Source: Corynebacterium sp. HMSC074A01 (GTDB lineage: Bacteria; Actinomycetota; Actinomycetes; Mycobacteriales; Mycobacteriaceae). Taken from it: DNA of 44,802 nucleotides. Positions within the stretch are counted from its first letter, which is position 1. Each line of letters starts with the position of its first letter. Shown here piece after piece: positions 1-9,864 of this stretch. The stretch covers positions 109,684-154,485 of the forward strand of contig NZ_KV825628.1 of the NCBI RefSeq assembly GCF_001831515.1, in the 5' to 3' direction. A model generated the notes under the pieces. The model made no database searches and was not told the origin of the DNA. It saw only the letters and a list, made by a program, of their open reading frames with translations. A program made the translations under genes and the position numbers.

Positions 1-759
1 GCCACCCGGCTGCGCAAAGAGTATCTTCCACCGCGCCCACCACAAGACGGGGTGCGCATCCAACGCAGCGAACAACACGACAAGTTCATCATTCGCCTGA
101 CCGGCCCCACCAACGACTTACAGGACCTGGTCACCACGTTTGAAACCCCCGGCGAGGACGGCAAACCCATTGACCCGATCGACTGGCTGGTCAACAACCG
201 CCACATCGTCCAAGCACCGGTGGCGATACACGCGATTATCACCGACAAGGACATCGACCACGTCCTCGCCGGCACGGATGACCGACCCGACCAGGAACCG
301 GTCGTGGTGACCAACACTGGTGTGAAGATGACCACCAGCCAGGTGCTACGCCGCCACATCCTGCCTGATGGCTACATCACCCTGGCCGCACCACACCTGG
401 GTCCAATCAATACTCACCGGGCGCGGCTTGCCTCGCCGGTGCAGCGCCTCGCCTTGGAGGCGGACTCGCCAACCTGTTGCTGGCCGGACTGCACCACCCC
501 GATCTCGAAGTGCCAGGCCCATCACCTGACCGACTACGCCCAAGGTGGTGAGACACACCCGTCGAACATGTGCTGGCTGTGCCCGCACCACAACGCGGTC
601 AACGGCCAGCCAGACCGGGGCCGGATGGCGCGCATCGACGGCCGGATCGCCTGGATCGGCCCCAAATACGGCACACCACGATTCACCGGCCGCGACTACG
701 TTGACGCCGAAACCATCATCGGCGGACCCGCCCAAGGCACACCGGCCTCGCCCGGCTAG
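1..759 (+). CDS. DUF222/HNH endonuclease-type protein (13E12 family), 5' truncated by window edge
   Basis: The frame is open from base 1, so this is the C-terminal 252 residues of a longer protein; the GTG at 52 is internal. The last ~100 residues carry an HNH-type zinc/nuclease region: a CCWPDC Cys cluster, then CQAHH, and CPHHNAVNG with the final His/Asn. This matches the actinobacterial DUF222-HNH (REP13E12-like) family, which is multicopy in many genomes and whose biological role is not established. The part from base 269 to the end is nearly identical, in inverted orientation, to the gene at 44314-44802: five substitutions in about 150 residues plus a different short tail. Its TAG stop overlaps the stop of the convergent gene at 756. 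Whether the nuclease is active cannot be judged. Confidence 0.85.
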   Translation, partial: ATRLRKEYLPPRPPQDGVRIQRSEQHDKFIIRLTGPTNDLQDLVTTFETPGEDGKPIDPIDWLVNNRHIVQAPVAIHAIITDKDIDHVLAGTDDRPDQEPVVVTNTGVKMTTSQVLRRHILPDGYITLAAPHLGPINTHRARLASPVQRLALEADSPTCCWPDCTTPISKCQAHHLTDYAQGGETHPSNMCWLCPHHNAVNGQPDRGRMARIDGRIAWIGPKYGTPRFTGRDYVDAETIIGGPAQGTPASPG

Positions 760-1109
760 AACGCCATCGCCTGCGCGCGCCGAATCACCTCGCGCGCCCC
801 GTGACCGTGCAACGCGTCGATCGGCCGACCCGGCAGCGAATCGTCTTCGGTGAAGAGATAGGAAAGGATTTCTTCCTCGGAGAAGCCGCCGTCGAAAAGC
901 ACGGTAATGGCCCCCGTAATGAACTTGCTCATCTCGCCATCGGCGAAGAGCAGGGCGGGCACCGCTTTGCGGCCATCCTTGCGGTAGAGGACGAGCTTGC
1001 GCGCGTTGACGAGGTCGTGGACCTTCGTCACCGGGACGCCGAGCATTTCGGCGACCGCGGGCAGGGACAGCAGTTCTTCGCCAGCGAGGAGATCATCAAG
1101 AGTATTCAC
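756..1109 (-). CDS. Rv2175c-like DNA-binding protein
   Basis: Protein of 117 residues with an N-terminal winged-helix-like segment (LLSLPAVAEMLGVPVTKVHDLV) and a conserved C-terminal segment (GGFSEEEILSYLF...PGRPIDAL). This pattern and the divergent position next to pknL match the mycobacterial Rv2175c family, whose member in M. tuberculosis binds DNA and is a substrate of PknL (known of the family, not visible here). I chose the GTG at 1109 because a TAAACT -10 box lies 8 nt upstream, implying a leaderless mRNA. An in-frame ATG at 1160 would run through that promoter and into the pknL start. The stop codon overlaps that of the upstream HNH gene (CTAG at 756-759). Confidence 0.8.
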   Translation of the reverse strand: MNTLDDLLAGEELLSLPAVAEMLGVPVTKVHDLVNARKLVLYRKDGRKAVPALLFADGEMSKFITGAITVLFDGGFSEEEILSYLFTEDDSLPGRPIDALHGHGAREVIRRAQAMAF

Positions 1110-1117
1110 GGCCCCGT

Positions 1118-1123
1118 AGTTTA
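1118..1123 (-). promoter_or_regulatory. -10 box of Rv2175c-like gene
   Basis: TAAACT on the minus strand, 8 nt before the GTG at 1109. This fits a leaderless transcript and decides the start. It is only 22 nt from the divergent pknL -10 box, so each promoter's -35 region lies on the other promoter. Confidence 0.55.
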
Positions 1124-1145
1124 GCGCCGCGGGGCCCATGTGCAC

Positions 1146-1151
1146 CATACT
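1146..1151 (+). promoter_or_regulatory. -10 box of pknL
   Basis: CATACT followed by 7 nt and the ATG at 1159, consistent with a leaderless mRNA starting at the A of ATG. This favours ATG 1159 over the in-frame ATG at 1138, which lies upstream of the box. Confidence 0.55.
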
Positions 1152-1158
1152 GGTCTGC

Positions 1159-3800
<2,642 letters not shown>

Positions 3801-4319
3801 CTAGGTGTTCGGCGCGGTGGCGCGGCCAGTGGCATCCAGCGGCAGTATTTCCGCACATACGCGGTACTTTTTGACGTTGTGGCGGGCGTCGATAAGCGCA
3901 TCGTGGTTGCCCTGCGGAGCCTTCGGCAGCTTCGGCCGACCCGCCATCTCCCAGTACTGTTTTAATTCATGCGTGAACCGCGGCATCTTGCGCGGCAGGC
4001 CCGTCATGTCGCCCCACAGCTGGGCGAAGAGCACGTGATCGTAGCCGCCGACCCACGCCCAGAGCTCAGGGCTTGTCGACGCCGCCGTAAGGAACGCGTA
4101 CACCTCGTCGCGAATCACCCGCCGCGGCTTCCACGCCGGGTCACTGGCAGGCGGCAGCTTGGATAACACGTTGGCGCGCACCCACTCGCTTGCGTCGCGC
4201 GGGTCGAACTCCGTCGACACGGCGTAGTACTCGCGCCCATCTTCCGCCACGATGCCGATGGAGACGAGCTCGATGGTCGAGCCGTCCTCGATGAACTCCG
4301 TGTCGTAGAAGTACTTCAT
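3801..4319 (-). CDS. DEDDh-type 3'-5' exoribonuclease (Rv2179c family)
   Basis: Protein of 172 residues opening with YFYDTEFIEDG, which supplies the Asp-x-Glu of exonuclease motif I, followed by ELVSIGIVAEDGREYYAVS. Further acidic/His positions near the C-terminus (DALIDARHNVKKY) fit motif III of the DEDDh fold. This matches the actinobacterial polyadenylate-specific 3'-exoribonuclease AS family (Rv2179c). Likely role: RNA turnover in the cytosol; the natural substrate is not deducible. The start lies one base after the stop of the upstream small membrane protein gene, so it is translated as part of the minus-strand operon. Confidence 0.85.
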   Translation of the reverse strand: MKYFYDTEFIEDGSTIELVSIGIVAEDGREYYAVSTEFDPRDASEWVRANVLSKLPPASDPAWKPRRVIRDEVYAFLTAASTSPELWAWVGGYDHVLFAQLWGDMTGLPRKMPRFTHELKQYWEMAGRPKLPKAPQGNHDALIDARHNVKKYRVCAEILPLDATGRATAPNT

Positions 4320-4320
4320 C

Positions 4321-4524
4321 CTATTTCTCGCCCTGCTCTTCCAGCTGGATGGGCAGGCGCTGCTCGCGCTCTTCGCGCGGGCGTGGCCAGAACATCACCA
4401 GCGCCACGATCGCCACCGCGATCGGCGCGGCGATCGTCGGGTGGAAGCCCACCTCCGAGGCGACGAGGTACAGCGCGACGGTGACCACAACGAGGACGAC
4501 GCGCGTAATGAGATCCTTATCCAT
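4321..4524 (-). CDS. small two-helix membrane protein, conserved hypothetical
   Basis: A 67-residue protein with two hydrophobic helices (about residues 7-24 and 30-47) and a charged tail (RPREEREQRLPIQLEEQGEK). No catalytic motif is visible and the function is unknown. It lies between the acyltransferase gene (5-nt gap) and the exoribonuclease gene (1-nt gap) on the same strand, so co-translation is likely. Confidence 0.75.
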   Translation of the reverse strand: MDKDLITRVVLVVVTVALYLVASEVGFHPTIAAPIAVAIVALVMFWPRPREEREQRLPIQLEEQGEK

Positions 4525-4529
4525 GTGCT

Positions 4530-5267
4530 TTACTCCTTGCGCGGCTCGGTGCCTTCCGGGTACTCGCCGGTGGCTTCGAGCGATTCCTTGATTTCACTGG
4601 CGTAGACGTCGACGTAGTCGTAGCCGGTCAGCTCAGCGAGCCGGTGCATGAGGTAATCGGTGAACGGGCGCGCCACCTCCCGCGACGCCGGGTCGAAGCC
4701 GTTTTCTGCGGCCCAGGCGTGGGGGTCGATCTGCTCGCTGATCTCGATGTGGATCTTCGCTGGCCGCGGGAAAGTCGTGCCGATCGGGTTGGCGTTGCGG
4801 GTGCCCACCATGCCGGTGAGCACGACCGGCACCCCTTCGGCCATGGCGATGCGGGCCACGCCCGTGCGCCCCTTGTAGATGCGGCCGTCCGGCGAGCGGG
4901 TGCCCTCCGGGTAGATGCCGAACAGGTCGCCGCCCTTCAGGACCCGGTGAGCCGCGGTCTGCAGCGCGTCGCCCGCGTCCTTGCTCTGGCGATCGAGCGG
5001 CACCTGGCCGACGGCGGTGAAGAACCACTTCTGGATCGCGCCCTTGAGCCCCGGGGTGGTGAAGTACTCGCTTTTCGCGGGGAAGGTCAGCTGGCGGCGC
5101 ACCATCAGCGGCAGGTAGAAGGAGTCCATCACGGCCTGGTGGTTGGACACCATCAGCGCGGGGCCGGTGTCGGGGATATGGTCTGCGCCGTTGATCGTCG
5201 GCCGGTTCCACACTATGAGGAACGGGCCGAGGACGGCCTTGAACACCGAATACCACCTGTTTGTCAT
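4530..5267 (-). CDS. 1-acyl-sn-glycerol-3-phosphate acyltransferase-like (PlsC family)
   Basis: Transfers an acyl chain to a lysophospholipid-type acceptor at the membrane. The 245-residue sequence has the family's HX4D motif (His43...Asp48 within NHQAVMD), the EGTRS motif (121-125) that contacts the phosphate, and a hydrophobic N-terminus. It lies 13 nt downstream of the glucokinase gene and is followed by the small membrane protein, all minus strand. AGGAAG about 10 nt before the ATG is a plausible ribosome site. The acceptor could be lysophosphatidic acid or another envelope lipid. The neighbouring mannosyltransferase pimB makes a phosphatidylinositol mannoside link conceivable, but that is inference. 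Confidence 0.88.
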   Translation of the reverse strand: MTNRWYSVFKAVLGPFLIVWNRPTINGADHIPDTGPALMVSNHQAVMDSFYLPLMVRRQLTFPAKSEYFTTPGLKGAIQKWFFTAVGQVPLDRQSKDAGDALQTAAHRVLKGGDLFGIYPEGTRSPDGRIYKGRTGVARIAMAEGVPVVLTGMVGTRNANPIGTTFPRPAKIHIEISEQIDPHAWAAENGFDPASREVARPFTDYLMHRLAELTGYDYVDVYASEIKESLEATGEYPEGTEPRKE

Positions 5268-5280
5268 CGCCGTGCGCTTC

Positions 5281-6249
5281 CTATTGTTGTTCGTGCACCA
5301 TCGTGCGGGCCAAATCAGCTACACCGATCATACCGGCCTGGGGTCCAAGCTCCGCGCACTGGATGTCGGCCACCGGCCGGTAGCCGGCACCGACCATGGT
5401 GGCGGCCATGGTCTCGCGCGCGGTATCGATGAACATGCTGGCGTCGGCGGCCACTCCCCCGCCCAGCACGATCAGCGCCGGGTCGAGCACGTCGGCGACG
5501 ATCGCGAGACCGCGGCCCAGCCAGGTGGCGAAGCTGTCGAGCGCGGCGAGCCCGAGCTCGTCGCCGGCGCGCGCCGCCTCCATCACGTCCCGGCCCGTGG
5601 CGTGCTTGCCCACCACCTTGCGGTAGAGCCCGCAGCGCTTGTAGCCGCCGCGAGTGGCGATCTCGACCGCGCAATCCACCAGGGAGGAGCCGGAGGCGTA
5701 GCGCTCAAGGCAGCCCTGCTTGCCGCAGGAGCAGGCGCGCCCGCCGGGCACTACGGTGAGGTGGCCGAACTCGGGCGCGGTGCCAAAGGAGCCGCGGTAG
5801 ATCTCACCGCGGTGCATGAGCGTTGCCCCGATGCCAGTGCCGACGGCGAAGAGCACCCAGGTCTCCGCGTCGCGGGCCGCGCCGAAGCGGTATTCGCCCC
5901 AGGCGGCGGAGTTGGCGTCGTGTTCGAGGCGGACGGGCAAGCCGAGCTCGTCGGCAAGCTTCTTGCGCAGTGGGTAGTCGTCGCGCCACGGCAGGTGCGG
6001 GGCGAAGCGGACGATTTCGCAGTCGGGGTCGAGGAAGCCGGCGACGGCAAGTCCGACGGCGGCGATGTCGTGCGAGGCGCGCAGCTGGTGTGCGAGCTCG
6101 ACGATCGCGGCGGTCATTTCGCTCCCGGTTTGGGGGGTGGAGGTGGACGCGGCGTCGAGAATCTGCCCGTTGGCGTCGACGACGGCGGCGCGCAGGTTGG
6201 TGCCGCCGATGTCGAAGCCGATGGTGAGGGGGCCTGGGTGAAGTGACAT
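5281..6249 (-). CDS. glk: ROK-family glucokinase
   Basis: Phosphorylates glucose with ATP in the cytosol. The 322 residues include the phosphate-binding DIGGTNLRAAVVD near the N-terminus, the EHDANSAAWGE and GTGIG segments of the active site, EFGHLTV, and the ROK zinc motif CSCGKQGCLE. The same frame stays open far upstream through pimB, but homology and the TAGAAT -10 box 8 nt before ATG 6249 fix the start. The -10 box overlaps the pimB stop codon, so glk has its own promoter at the end of pimB and may also be read from upstream. Confidence 0.93.
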   Translation of the reverse strand: MSLHPGPLTIGFDIGGTNLRAAVVDANGQILDAASTSTPQTGSEMTAAIVELAHQLRASHDIAAVGLAVAGFLDPDCEIVRFAPHLPWRDDYPLRKKLADELGLPVRLEHDANSAAWGEYRFGAARDAETWVLFAVGTGIGATLMHRGEIYRGSFGTAPEFGHLTVVPGGRACSCGKQGCLERYASGSSLVDCAVEIATRGGYKRCGLYRKVVGKHATGRDVMEAARAGDELGLAALDSFATWLGRGLAIVADVLDPALIVLGGGVAADASMFIDTARETMAATMVGAGYRPVADIQCAELGPQAGMIGVADLARTMVHEQQ

Positions 6250-6257
6250 AGGGGACG

Positions 6258-6263
6258 ATTCTA
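6258..6263 (-). promoter_or_regulatory. -10 box of glk, overlapping the pimB stop
   Basis: TAGAAT on the minus strand, 8 nt before ATG 6249; its first three bases are the pimB TAG stop codon. Compatible with a leaderless glk transcript. Confidence 0.5.
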
Positions 6264-7361
6264 CTGCAAGTGTGCTGCCAGTCTTTCGGTGAGTACGTCC
6301 CACGCAAAATGCTTCTCGACGTGCACACGCCCCGCCTGACCCATCGCCCGGGCCCTTTCCGGGTCTCGCAGGATCTCGCAGGCGGCGGCCGCGAGCCCGG
6401 CGGTGTCGCGGCCGTCGACGACGATGCCGGTTGCGTCGGTGACGGTTTCCGGCGCACCACCAGAGTTGCCGGCGATGACCGGCACGCCGCAGGCCTGGGC
6501 CTCGAGGTAGACGATGCCGAGCCCCTCGACGTCTAAGCCCCCGCCCCGGGTGCGGGCGGGCATGGCGAAAAGGTCGGCGGTGGCGATGGCGTCGCGAAGC
6601 TGCGTGCGGGTGACCGCGCCGTGGAAGTGCACGCCTTCCGTGTCGCGGGCAAGCCGGCGCAGGCGGCGCTCGCCCGGCCCGGCACCGATGAGGTGCAGCT
6701 CGGTGCCCGGCACGGCGGCCCGGATGCGCGGGAGCGCCCGGATGAGTTGATCCTGGCCCTTGCGGGCGACAAGCCGGGAGGCGCAGACGATCACGGGGTT
6801 GGGTGTGTCCGGGCGCGGCTGGGGGCGGAAGAAGTCGGTGTCGACGCCGGAGGGCAGCGCGAGGAACTCCGGGTGGGGCCCGAAGGCCGATGCGAAGCGG
6901 CGGCGGGTGTACTCGGAGACGTAGGTGACCGTATCGGCGCTGTTGCCGATGCGGCGCAGCACCTGGCGGGCACCGGGAAGCATGGACCAGCCGACCTCGT
7001 GGCCGTGGGTGGTGGCCACGACTTTGCGCGCGCCCGCCTGCTTCGCCGCGGCGCCCATCACGGCGAGCGGGGCGGCCGCGCCGAACCAGACCGTGTGGAT
7101 GTCGTGGGCGCGGATGAGCTCCTGCATCCGGCGGCGCACCCCCGGGGTCGGCAGCATGACGCTGGCCGGCCAGCGCACGACGGGAAAGGGCTGGGCGGCG
7201 TCCCACTCGCGCGCGGCGTCCGCGTCCTGGGTGGAGGCGAACACGACCAGCGAGTCGGGGCCGTTTCGTGCGGCGAGGTGGGAGGCGAAATCGCGCAGGT
7301 AGGACTGAATCCCCCCGAGTGTGGGCGGGAAATCGTTGGTGACCAGCAGCGTGCGCGACAT
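6261..7361 (-). CDS. pimB: GT4 mannosyltransferase, PimB type
   Basis: GDP-mannose-dependent alpha-mannosyltransferase of phosphatidylinositol mannoside synthesis, acting at the cytosolic face of the membrane. The 366 residues show a GT-B fold signature: acceptor-side GGIQS loop (16-20), HGHE (119-122), nucleotide-sugar site R196...K201 in SRLVARKG, and the EX7E motif Glu279/Glu287 in EGLGIVYLE. Location between an NlpC/P60 gene and glk is the corynebacterial position of the pimB' gene. In corynebacteria this enzyme also influences lipomannan precursors (family knowledge). The start ATG is 12 nt after the upstream stop without a clear ribosome site, suggesting coupling. Confidence 0.88.
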   Translation of the reverse strand: MSRTLLVTNDFPPTLGGIQSYLRDFASHLAARNGPDSLVVFASTQDADAAREWDAAQPFPVVRWPASVMLPTPGVRRRMQELIRAHDIHTVWFGAAAPLAVMGAAAKQAGARKVVATTHGHEVGWSMLPGARQVLRRIGNSADTVTYVSEYTRRRFASAFGPHPEFLALPSGVDTDFFRPQPRPDTPNPVIVCASRLVARKGQDQLIRALPRIRAAVPGTELHLIGAGPGERRLRRLARDTEGVHFHGAVTRTQLRDAIATADLFAMPARTRGGGLDVEGLGIVYLEAQACGVPVIAGNSGGAPETVTDATGIVVDGRDTAGLAAAACEILRDPERARAMGQAGRVHVEKHFAWDVLTERLAAHLQ

Positions 7362-7373
7362 CAGCCAGCAGGG

Positions 7374-8390
7374 CTAGTAGCGCACCGCGCCCTGCACCGG
7401 CATGGAGTTGACCGGCACAACCTGAACCGGGATGCCGTAGTCGGAAGCGTGGACGACCATGCCGTCGCCGATGTACATGCCGACGTGGGTCACCCCCGGG
7501 TAGTAGCCGATGATGTCGCCCGGCTGGAGCTCGCCCATGGACACCGGGGTGCCGCCCGCGAGCTGTGCCTGGGAGGTGCGCGGGATGCCGATGCCGTTCT
7601 GGCCGTAGGCCCAGACCATCAGACCGGAGCAGTCGAAGGCGTCCGGACCGGCTGCGCCCCAGCCGTAGGGCTTGCCGAGCTGGGCCATCGCGGCGGCGAC
7701 GACGCCGGAGTCAGCGGCGGGCAGGTTCGCGCCGAGGCTAACGGGTCCGTCCTTCTCGATCCAGCGTTGGCGGTCCTCCTCGCTTAGGCCGTCGACCTTG
7801 GTCTCGATGTCGCGGATCTGGTCGTCGAGCTCGTCGCGCTCGCGGTTGAGCGTATCGAGCTGGGCAGCGAGCTGGTTGCGGTTGTACTGCGCTTCCGCCT
7901 TGGCGATGTTGGCGGTGCGGGCGCGGGAGGCGGCGAGCTCGTTGGCGTCGTTAAGCTCGGCGAGCGTGCGCTCCGCCTTGCGTGAGAGCGAGCCGAGGTA
8001 GGCGGCGCGGTCGATCGCGGCCTGCGGGCTGCCGGACTCAAGCGTGGTCAGGAAGACCTCCGAGTCCGTGTTGCGGTACTTCGACTGGGCCAGGTCGTTG
8101 ACGTTGCGCTGGAAGCCCGTCTTCGCGCCGCGGGCCTTTTCGGCCTCGGCGCGAGCGGTGGCGGCGCGCTGGTCGGCCTCGGCGATCTTGCGTTCCGAAT
8201 CGGCGACCTCGTCCTCGAGGGCCTTGATCTCCTCCGACTTCGCGGTCGCCTCGTGGGAGACCTCCTCGAGCTGCTCGATCAGCGCGTCGACGTCGTCGGC
8301 ACCCGCGACCGGCGCGCACGTTCCCGCAGCGATGGCGATGATGCCGCTTGCCGCAAGTGCCCGGCGAGTGAAAAGAGAGTGTGAGCCCAC
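7374..8390 (-). CDS. secreted NlpC/P60 peptidoglycan endopeptidase with coiled-coil N-domain (RipA-like)
   Basis: Peptidoglycan hydrolase of 338 residues. It has an N-terminal signal peptide (SLFTRRALAASGIIAIAAGTCAPVAGA), a long Glu/Lys/Arg/Ala-rich coiled coil (about 35-205) and a C-terminal NlpC/P60 domain with Cys254 (FDCSG), His302 (THVGMY) and His314 (VVHAS). The coiled-coil-plus-C40 layout is that of RipA-type cell-separation hydrolases cleaving D-Glu-mDAP stem peptides; the coiled coil usually autoinhibits or docks a partner. The start is GTG 8390, preceded by AAGGGGA at a good spacing. It is followed closely by pimB. Confidence 0.9.
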   Translation of the reverse strand: MGSHSLFTRRALAASGIIAIAAGTCAPVAGADDVDALIEQLEEVSHEATAKSEEIKALEDEVADSERKIAEADQRAATARAEAEKARGAKTGFQRNVNDLAQSKYRNTDSEVFLTTLESGSPQAAIDRAAYLGSLSRKAERTLAELNDANELAASRARTANIAKAEAQYNRNQLAAQLDTLNRERDELDDQIRDIETKVDGLSEEDRQRWIEKDGPVSLGANLPAADSGVVAAAMAQLGKPYGWGAAGPDAFDCSGLMVWAYGQNGIGIPRTSQAQLAGGTPVSMGELQPGDIIGYYPGVTHVGMYIGDGMVVHASDYGIPVQVVPVNSMPVQGAVRY

Positions 8391-8458
8391 GACAGATCCC
8401 CTTTGAAAAATCCGCAGCCGTGACCAAAGCGTGCTGCGATGTGTATAAAACCGTTACT

Positions 8459-8464
8459 ACTATA
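8459..8464 (-). promoter_or_regulatory. candidate -10 box for the coiled-coil NlpC/P60 gene
   Basis: Minus-strand TATAGT in an AT-rich stretch, giving a leader of roughly 60 nt that includes the AAGGGGA ribosome site. No clear -35 was recognised. Confidence 0.35.
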
Positions 8465-8480
8465 GCCAGCTTGGCCCGCT

Positions 8481-8526
8481 AACAAAAGCACACCCGCCCA
8501 GTTCAATACGAACTGGTACGGGTGTG
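8481..8526 (-). terminator. intrinsic terminator of the second NlpC/P60 gene
   Basis: Two stacked perfect stems: CACACCCG (8489-8496) with CGGGTGTG (8519-8526), and CCAGTTC (8498-8504) with GAACTGG (8510-8516), closing on a 5-nt loop. On the minus strand this is followed by a CTTTTGTT tract. It separates the two NlpC/P60 genes. Confidence 0.8.
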
Positions 8527-8550
8527 AAAGGTGGGGCGTCGAGAAGCTTT

Positions 8551-9309
8551 TTAGAAGCGGACGACGGAGTGCACCGGCATCATGTGCAGCGGGCGCTCGC
8601 CTACCGGCACGCCGCTGTTGAGCGCGTCGATGATGGTGCCGTTACCGGCGTAGATGCCGACGTGGGATGCGCCACCGTAGTAGACCACGATGTCACCCGG
8701 CTGGATGTTGTCCAGGGAGACCGGGGTGCCCGCGGAAGCCTGCGCCTGGGAGGTACGCGGGATGGACTTGCCAGCCTGCGCGTAGACCCAGGAGGTGAAG
8801 CCGGAGCAGTCGAAAGCGTTCGGGCCAGCGGCACCGTAGACGTACGGGGAACCAATCTTGGTGCGGGCGATCTCGACGATGCGCTCGCCCTGAGTCTTCT
8901 GCGGGGCCGGAGCCGGGGCAGCGACAGGAGCGGAGTACTGCTTAGCGACGGCCTGCGCCGGCTGCTGCTGCGGCAGCACCTGCGCCTCAACGTTGGCGAT
9001 GAACTGGTTGAAGCCCGGCACGTTGGTGATACCCGGCAGCGCCTTCACCTGGGCGATTGCCTGCTGGTACTGGCCGCCATCGGCCTTACCAGCCAGGGAC
9101 GGAACCCAAGCCTCGATGCCCGGAATGTTGGCGATGCCCGGGATGTTCTCAATGCCCGGGATCTCAGCGGAGACCGGGGAGTTCGGGACGCGGACCTCGG
9201 CGGCCTGCGCGGTGGTCGGCACCATCAGAGTGGCGCCTGCGACGACGGCGGTTGCGGCAGCCGCGGTGCGGACTGCGGTGTTCGTGGTCTGGCGACGGTG
9301 CTTTGCCAT
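8551..9309 (-). CDS. secreted NlpC/P60 peptidoglycan endopeptidase with IPGI repeats
   Basis: Protein of 252 residues: signal peptide (about 1-38, ending AQAAE), a short repeat region (50-100) of IPGI-type units, a Pro/Ala/Gln linker, then an NlpC/P60 domain with Cys168 (FDCSG) and His216 (SHVGIY). The third catalytic position reads Asp228 (IIDAL), where the neighbouring paralogue has His and RipA uses an acidic residue. Start ATG 9309 is chosen because GGAGAAA lies at normal spacing and the in-frame codons further upstream fall inside a riboswitch-like leader. Probable role: peptidoglycan remodelling or daughter-cell separation, controlled by c-di-AMP if the leader call is right. Confidence 0.9.
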   Translation of the reverse strand: MAKHRRQTTNTAVRTAAAATAVVAGATLMVPTTAQAAEVRVPNSPVSAEIPGIENIPGIANIPGIEAWVPSLAGKADGGQYQQAIAQVKALPGITNVPGFNQFIANVEAQVLPQQQPAQAVAKQYSAPVAAPAPAPQKTQGERIVEIARTKIGSPYVYGAAGPNAFDCSGFTSWVYAQAGKSIPRTSQAQASAGTPVSLDNIQPGDIVVYYGGASHVGIYAGNGTIIDALNSGVPVGERPLHMMPVHSVVRF

Positions 9310-9327
9310 TGTAAGTTTCTCCATATC

Positions 9328-9475
9328 TTCTCTTCGCCTACCGGGTAGCCATTCGGGCTGGGCCGTGAGAATCTGCCCTGGCTCGCCTTGCTGCGCGCCA
9401 TCCGCCCTCAATCAGTCAAGTGCGGTTCCCCGGTTCCACGACACTGAAGTCGTGGTGTGCGGCTCATATGTTCTG
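9328..9475 (-). promoter_or_regulatory. c-di-AMP riboswitch (ydaO/yuaA type), probable
   Basis: Read on the minus strand, the leader of the NlpC/P60 gene contains a GCCGCAC segment, a perfect 7-bp hairpin CCACGAC/GTCGTGG (9436-9455), then GGAACCGGGGAACC, a G-rich GAGGGCGGAT segment, and at the 3' end CCCGAATGGCTACCCGG followed by TAGGC. These correspond in order to the conserved blocks of the ydaO motif (GGAACC core; CCCGACAGCUAACC...GGAGGC 3' block; GCC/GGC closing helix). In actinobacteria this riboswitch commonly precedes cell-wall hydrolase and rpf genes and turns expression off when c-di-AMP is bound. The 5' boundary is approximate. Decisive test: an Rfam covariance search. Confidence 0.72.
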
Positions 9476-9800
9476 TTTTCGTACCTTGCAAGCAACGGCT
9501 GTTGTCGCAATGTCTCGAACAGATTACGAAACGGCAACAAGTTTGTCCAACCCTTGGGTTGTTACAAATCCGTTATTGAACCGTTTCCTTGCGTTTGCCA
9601 GAATTTTCTAGAGAATTCACACGGCCCCATGCGCGCGCTGCAATGCGAGATCCCGGCTATTACCTGGTGTTTTGCCGCAGTTCGGCTGGCTTCGCAAAGT
9701 ACTGCCAATGTACCGCGCTGCATAAAAAGTTCTCGTGTGTTCTCCGTCACATCGTCGAAAAGCGGGCATATTGGGCCGTTATAAACCGTGATTTTCGGGC
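9476..9800. other. gene-free upstream region of the riboswitch-controlled gene
   Basis: About 325 bases, lower in GC than the neighbours. Short open frames on both strands (9420-9611, 9589-9804, 9562-9750) lack ribosome sites and recognisable protein character, so I regard it as promoter/upstream control DNA. The motif TTGTAACAAC (minus strand, near 9565) might be part of a regulator site, but I cannot assign it. Confidence 0.4.
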
Positions 9801-9804
9801 ATAG

Positions 9805-9836
9805 AAAAAGGACCCATCCCCTTTCGGGATGGGCCC
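9805..9836 (-). terminator. intrinsic terminator after qcrB
   Basis: Stem GGACCCATCCC (9810-9820) with GGGATGGGCCC (9826-9836), one G-U pair, 5-nt loop, followed on the minus strand by TTTTT (9805-9809). It ends the ctaE-qcrCAB operon 28 bases after the qcrB stop. Confidence 0.85.
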
Positions 9837-9864
9837 TTTCCTGACCGCTATTTCTTACAGCGTA

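Noticed and set aside
5281..7206. single 641-codon frame joining glk with sequence under pimB
   Set aside because: The upstream part is an Arg/Pro/His-rich shadow of pimB. Homology and the TAGAAT box place the glk start at 6249.
9420..9804. small open frames upstream of the NlpC/P60 gene
   Set aside because: No ribosome site, no similarity I recognise, and overlap with the riboswitch-like leader; treated as regulatory DNA.
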